From assembly GCA_021613335.1 (NCBI GenBank), contig JAJTWR010000422.1:62001-126000 (forward strand): a DNA stretch of 64,000 nt, read 5' to 3'. Every line of letters begins with the position of its first letter. The first letter of the stretch is position 1. This DNA is from Whitmania pigra (taxonomy: Eukaryota > Annelida > Clitellata > Hirudinida > Haemopidae). The position numbers and the translations under genes were made by a program. Positions 58,871-64,000 of the stretch are shown here, piece after piece. Under the pieces are notes generated by a model. The model did not search any database. It saw nothing but the letters and a program-made list of their open reading frames with translations, and was not told the origin of the DNA.

Positions 58871-59005
58871 TGAGTTCTAGAAAGGGTCTTAATGATATCG
58901 AAAAAGGACAAATAAAGACCTTCAAAGGCTTGAATTTGTTAATTTCAGAAATTTATAGGAGGGTTAATCAATCTAGAAGAATTATACGTTTTATTAATTT
59001 GTAGA
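58871..59005 (+). pseudogene. Tc1-like transposase N-terminal fragment
   Basis: MSSRKGLNDIEKGQIKTFK, then LNLLISEIYRRVNQSRRIIR, matches the first helix-turn-helix of Tc1-type transposases (xLTxxERGQIxxxxxxGxSxxEIAxxLxRS). It stops after about 43 codons. Possibly related to the Tc1 C-terminal fragment at 18 kb, but no overlap allows testing. Confidence 0.5.
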
Positions 59006-60679
59006 TGGTCGTATAATTTTTTATTTTTGCTAATTTTTTCAACACAAAAAATAAGTTATCAAGCTGATGTACAGTAAAAGAAAATTGTTTTCAAAGATGC
59101 CTTGGTATGAGGGAAGCAGATGATGTTGTGGTAGCACAGGAATGATCGGTATCATTTGACAATAAATAAAACAAATAACTAACCAACCTAAAGTTTCTAC
59201 ACAAAATTACAATGACGCCATTCACTCGAACACGACATTTCTCTGAAGAAAGAGTGATGTTTCAAGTACACATTATTTATTATTATGACCAATAAATAGC
59301 TCATCATATGGCATTTTCTAGAGAGGAAGACACAGTGATAGTTTTTTTTTTTGGCGTGGCAAATGAACGTCCACTTTGTCTCCATCCATCCTCGGAGAAG
59401 CCATCAAAGTGCTCCAGGTATCGACCAATAAGTTCAACTATTCAAACCGCCGTTGTCCGGACGAAGAGGCTTCGGAAGGCAGTTCTAATAAGAAAGATGT
59501 GGCATCTGACTGAACTTATTTCGAATTGTTTTGAATCCTTTTATGATGAAGTTTTGGTTAGAAATACGAATAAACGTACAAAATACAAGACAGGGTAGTG
59601 GCGGACAAAACGAAAACGCAAAATATGAGTCCACAGACGCGCAGGCTCAAGCGTATTGCTCAGAATTTCAGACAATCGCGCACTAATTGTTGTCCGGAGT
59701 AGAAAAATAATTCGAACTCTTGCACGGCTATGAGACTGCTAATAAACTCAACAGAAGTAACTATCTTATTAACGTAACTCATGCCTTCTACGGCGAGGAC
59801 AAAATATAAGTACAGACAGTCACTAAAATAGACGACCGCTTGTGGCAATCGGGAGGCAGTTTCATCAACTTAGAAATCGTCGTGTGGACCCTGGTTCGTC
59901 CTTGTTCTGTTCCTTCGTCTCCTTTTTGTCCTCTCGACAATTTCGAATGGTCGTAAGCAGAAGACCTGTCACGAAATTATTCACACCAGTAGTTTATTTA
60001 TTTATAACAAAGTAGCATATTATATAAATCATACTAATATTTTTGATAATCCAAACAATATTTTCCTGGACAAAATGTTTTTATCAATATTAATATCCAA
60101 TGACATCCGATATCGTTATCCAATCAAATCTCCAACAATTTCAAGAAAACGTGTTTAAATACGATTTTCCACCATCTTCAGATTATGAAATCTTCCTACA
60201 TCCAAATAGATAAGCCCGTACCACTTTTTTTATTGCTTTCATCTTCATCTTCTTGGAAAATTGGTAAATCCTTCTCTTATCCGCTCTTAATTGCGGATTA
60301 TCCACGTATGGATCTATTAAATGCTTCAATCTGCGTTTCCATGGTAATAAACATGCCCGAGTTCACTCTCAACGCTTTTAATACCATTTTAATGCGTCCC
60401 TCCCTCCCAAGTTTTTAACGATCAGCGCCCAAAAAAATCCATTGAAAGCGATTTTAGTTATTGATCGACTTTTAAAAACATCATCTGACATCTCCAATCT
60501 GAAGAAGTTTCTTTGGAAGGTCTTATTCCTTAACTATCATTTCCATCTCTGAAGCAATAAAGAACATTCCACTTACAGTATTACTGTACATCATCATTGA
60601 TGACGTAACACATTTGCTCAAGTAGTTCCAAATAAAGCCCTCATCGTCTGTCCTTACTATCGCATGACGTCTACAACAT
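59006..60679. other. 3' flank of the BK channel gene
   Basis: About 1.7 kb with only short ORFs and no family signature. Part is probably the 3' UTR of the minus-strand channel gene. Confidence 0.4.
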
Positions 60680-63600
60680 TTACAAATCCTTTTCCATTAC
60701 CAAATCAGACGGTAAGAGGACGAATTCGGCTGGAGGGTTTGTGATGACATATCGTTTCGTGGAAGGTTCGAGGATCGGTGTTTCTGTTTCCAGGTCGCTT
60801 GTGTCCCTCAGACGGAAGAGTCCAAAGCAGAGAATTCCGTACGTCTTGAGGGCATACACGAACAATTCGCAGTAAGTTCTTCCCATCTGCAAGATAAATT
60901 GTTTTCGAAATGTTCATTTGTTTTCCTAGATGAGATTAGCATGAAATGCAATAACGTTTTTTTTTATTTTTAAACTTAAATGGTTTTAGATATTGACATT
61001 ATATTGTTTTTCAAAATTATTCGCTCCAATGGAGAGAGATTTTCAGGAATTAAAAATAATTTCGGCTATAAATAGCAGCGCCAAAATTACACATTTTCAG
61101 AGTTCAAACTCATTCAGCCGTACCTTAAGACATCGCCACCCTCAAGGAAATATCCCTAATCTATTAAATAAAAAGCCATAACCCTAAATCAACAAGGAAC
61201 TAACCCCAAAATGTGGGAAGTAGGGTGAGTCATCGAGGGACAGTTGGGCGACCCTGCACCTGTTCCTAAGGGAAGCAGACTCCGCTGTCTCGTAGCCACC
61301 ACGCATGCCGATCCCCTCCGCCAAAATGTGTTCCAATTCTGGCGTGGCTCCACCCGTGATTAGGGTTCTTATCAGGGTCAATGCGTTGTCGTTGAAGTAA
61401 GTCTGCACATCGTTAGAAATGAATTCAACTCGGAATAAAAAAGAAGGAGAAGCGCCTTTTTCTTTATTTTTATTGGCGGCTTAAAGGACGTGGCTGTTTC
61501 TTATTTAGTGGGAGAATGAAGTTCTCTCAGGGGATGTTTGAGCACTCGGAAGAATATTTACACAATGAAGACTATTTGCATACTAAAAGCTATTTCCACA
61601 CGAAAACATCGAAGCATTTTGTGCGGCAAGTTGAAGTTATCGTTCTGCGGGGAGTTTCTTTGGCTTGTAATTGTTGTTCCTCCAAATATCAAAATATTTT
61701 CAATCGGTTTAATTATATTTGCCATTACTAATTAGGATTAGTTAATTAATAGCCAATTAATATTTGAATTAAGTAATTCAAGCGAACGCAATTATAAATA
61801 ATAATATTGATAATTGCATGCATTTGTTTACAAATCCACTCAACAATGTTTTCGATATGCTCATGAATTTGAAGGACTCAGAGGCAAAGTACAAATGTCT
61901 CTCGAGGATGCTATAAATGGAAATATCATGGAATTTTCGAGATTTGTAAGCATCAGGTCCACCCACCGTACTCATGAGTGAGTCGAGAACACTGACGGCA
62001 AATGCAGTGCCACAAGCGAATGGTTGGGTCATGTACAGGGGGGTGCCAGGGTCGTCCTCATCGTCCTGGTCCAAGAACTGGACGTTGGCATCGTTACCTG
62101 GAGGCCGATAAATGTTTTTATATTGACAAATAATTTCTCGTTCAATGCTTGCGCGAGACATTTTTACAGTTATGTTATTTTAGTATTGAATAATTTTATT
62201 TACAATAATTCGATATCTATTAATATAAAAAAAATGAGCTTTTATTAAATGGGAAATTATACTTTGAAGGTTAAATCTATTTGTTGTTTTTACGACTAGA
62301 CAACGTAGGATTAGATTAATGACCGCATGTTAATGCTACTTTCCCACAATTTCGTAAGAGTCATATACTGAATGCAATGTCTGAAATTACTTTAAAAACA
62401 CACTCAGGCAAAAAGATGGGAAACTAAGTACAATAATTTTATTTCACTTTGTTAAGCTTCAAGATCCAAGCATTTCCCTCGAGGAAGATGCTGCGAATTG
62501 TTAAGCGTGACAAAACGTTCTTCCCGATAATTGTGGAAAACAAAATGTCAGAGTTACTCGATTAACTTGCACATTCGATCTCCACCACCTCCTAACTCTG
62601 AATTTCCAGAAATCCTTGGACCTCGATAAGTCCAAAGAGCATTTGAGATGGCAAATAATCAGAATCATTCATCAACAGAACTTAGAATGAACCTATTAAG
62701 AAGAAGATATGAAAGAAATAAATGGAACGAAAACCTACCAAGTTCTGTTATCATTGGAATATCACAACCGGATGAAACTCCTAACTTGATATGTTTGGAA
62801 CCCTGGTTTGGAAGAACACAACTGCCTGTAGGGAGATAACCTGACGAGAGAGAATAATATTTACGATTATTTTTGAATATTATTCTCAATTTTATTAATA
62901 TATATTTTATATTTTATTTACTTTATTTTGGGTCAACTATGGGTCGTCTCAATAACTCAACGAACAAATAAACAATTTAGAAATTGAATATGGCACATCT
63001 TGATTTGATGTAACAATATGACGACGACGACGACAACAACAACAACAACATTTTTGAAGATATAAGATATGTATTACTTAAAAGATAACTTGCGATTATA
63101 ATAAATTATAAGCAATCATCAGAACCAGGTGGGTGTTCTATAGAATATAAATATAAATATAATAAATATCAATCCAATGAAATGTACTACATTATGGTTA
63201 GACTGTCGAGTCACAAAAATAATACCATGATTAAGAAGAAAAGCATGATTTATTTATTTTTTTGTATTTAAGCATGTGGAAATATCGAGAGAAAATAATA
63301 ATAATAATAATAACAATAATATTAATAACAGAAAATAAATTATTATACGTTGATCTGGTTACGCTCAATTGGCATCAAATTGATAAAACGTTTATCATTT
63401 AACCATTATTCCACTTATTATAATGTCAACTATCAAGATCAAATAAATAACGATTACATAATCAGTGTTAACGCTTTTAACATCCTCAAACAGAGAGTCA
63501 AACACACCTTCCTTGCCAACTGATCTGAGGAGTCCAACGGTCTCATCGAATGTCATGGCTTTGATGTTGAGCGAGCAGAGGATTGCTTCCTTGTCCACCA

Positions 63601-63704
63601 AAGTGCTGTCGTCGAGATTCGAATTCCTGGCTGCCAGGATGACGCACATGTCGCACATGTTCACGTTCACTGCCCTTAGATTGGCCCGGTTCAATGGGGA
63701 ACCC
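60680..63704 (-). CDS. KCNMA1: BK (Slo1) calcium-activated potassium channel, C-terminal exons
   Basis: Five exons: 63508-63704, 62739-62825, 61967-62097, 61205-61402, 60680-60886, in phase and ending at TAA. They encode the second half of the RCK2 (gating ring) region. Visible: [36 protein letters not shown], the calcium bowl [12 protein letters not shown], then [20 protein letters not shown]. Further on: [34 protein letters not shown] and [12 protein letters not shown]. The channel is a plasma-membrane tetramer opened by voltage and cytosolic calcium. The transmembrane part and RCK1 lie beyond the right edge. The C-terminus stops soon after [10 protein letters not shown] and lacks the CLMQFD-type tail of vertebrate and fly Slo. 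The exon at 62739-62825 is a region of variable splicing in Slo genes. Confidence 0.92.
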
Positions 63705-64000
63705 TGTGGGTAGGTTTGGTTGTACGTCTGAGTGTCATTGAGGCTTTACGCGTCAATGTGTTCGGAGGTGTTCGCGATTTTAAGTGTGCGTTTGTCTACG
63801 ATGTCGTACGATGTTGGTGCAGCGTATCAAACTCATTGTGCGGGCTTTCAAATCGTTTGTTGATGCATGTTCATCCCGTTTAATTGGTCCAATTGAAGTG
63901 ACAAGATGAGGAGGAAGGCTCTAATTGGACGAAAGAAGAGAGGAAGGATGGATGGATGGAGAAAGAGATGACTGGTCGAATGATGGATTGATTGAATGCC
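63705..64000. other. BK channel intron, cut by window edge
   Basis: Sequence upstream of the acceptor ACCCACAG (minus strand). Contains GATGGATGGATGG-type short repeats near 63945. No exon seen. Confidence 0.5.

Overview
The window is AT-rich eukaryotic DNA from an animal. It holds multi-exon genes with GT-AG introns, often only 50-130 bp long, and animal gene families: an ADAMTS-like protease, BPI/LBP, GM2 activator, BK channel, CSDE1, NOP56, XPB, a C2orf69 homologue and ZMAT5. They sit among DNA transposons (pogo, hAT, Tc1, Helitron), CR1-like LINEs, a Ty3/gypsy element and long (ATT)n arrays. An invertebrate is most likely. The phylum cannot be settled by eye; an annelid is only a guess. 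Exon models below come from splice sites and reading phase. Nearly all junctions close in phase, which supports them.

Layout. 0-5 kb: a hAT-like transposase piece at the left edge, then two tandem pogo/Tigger-like copies and an (ATT)n array. 6.6-11.5 kb (+): a secreted ADAMTS-like metalloprotease with three PLAC-like repeats and no thrombospondin repeat. 12.2-12.9 kb: end of a hAT element. 13.2-13.9 kb (-): a small secreted protein made of two duplicated exons, each preceded by a 63-nt in-frame intron. 15.4-17.7 kb (+): a BPI/LBP gene with a TATA box. 19.7-25.7 kb (-): XPB/ERCC3 in 22 exons, with a one-base frame break in the motif II exon. 26-31 kb: two copies of an unrecognised gene flanking a hAT element with perfect 8-bp target duplications, then a Helitron 3' end. 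31.7-34.1 kb (-): a truncated Ty3/gypsy element. 34.4-35.4 kb (-): GM2 activator. 37.4-43.4 kb (-): CSDE1. 44.3-47.0 kb (-): NOP56, head to head with a C2orf69 homologue (47.8-51.2 kb, +) whose single intron carries an open CR1-like LINE in antisense. 51.6 kb: a tRNA-like (probably SINE) head. 52.1-52.7 kb (+): ZMAT5. 52.8-59 kb: nested hAT, LINE and Tc1 debris plus some unassigned exons. 60.7-63.7 kb (-): C-terminal exons of a BK (Slo1) potassium channel, running off the right edge.

There is no operon logic; these are mostly unrelated housekeeping genes (transcription/repair, snoRNP, minor spliceosome, translation control) interleaved with secreted or immune-type genes. The least described item is the two-repeat secreted protein next to the BPI gene.
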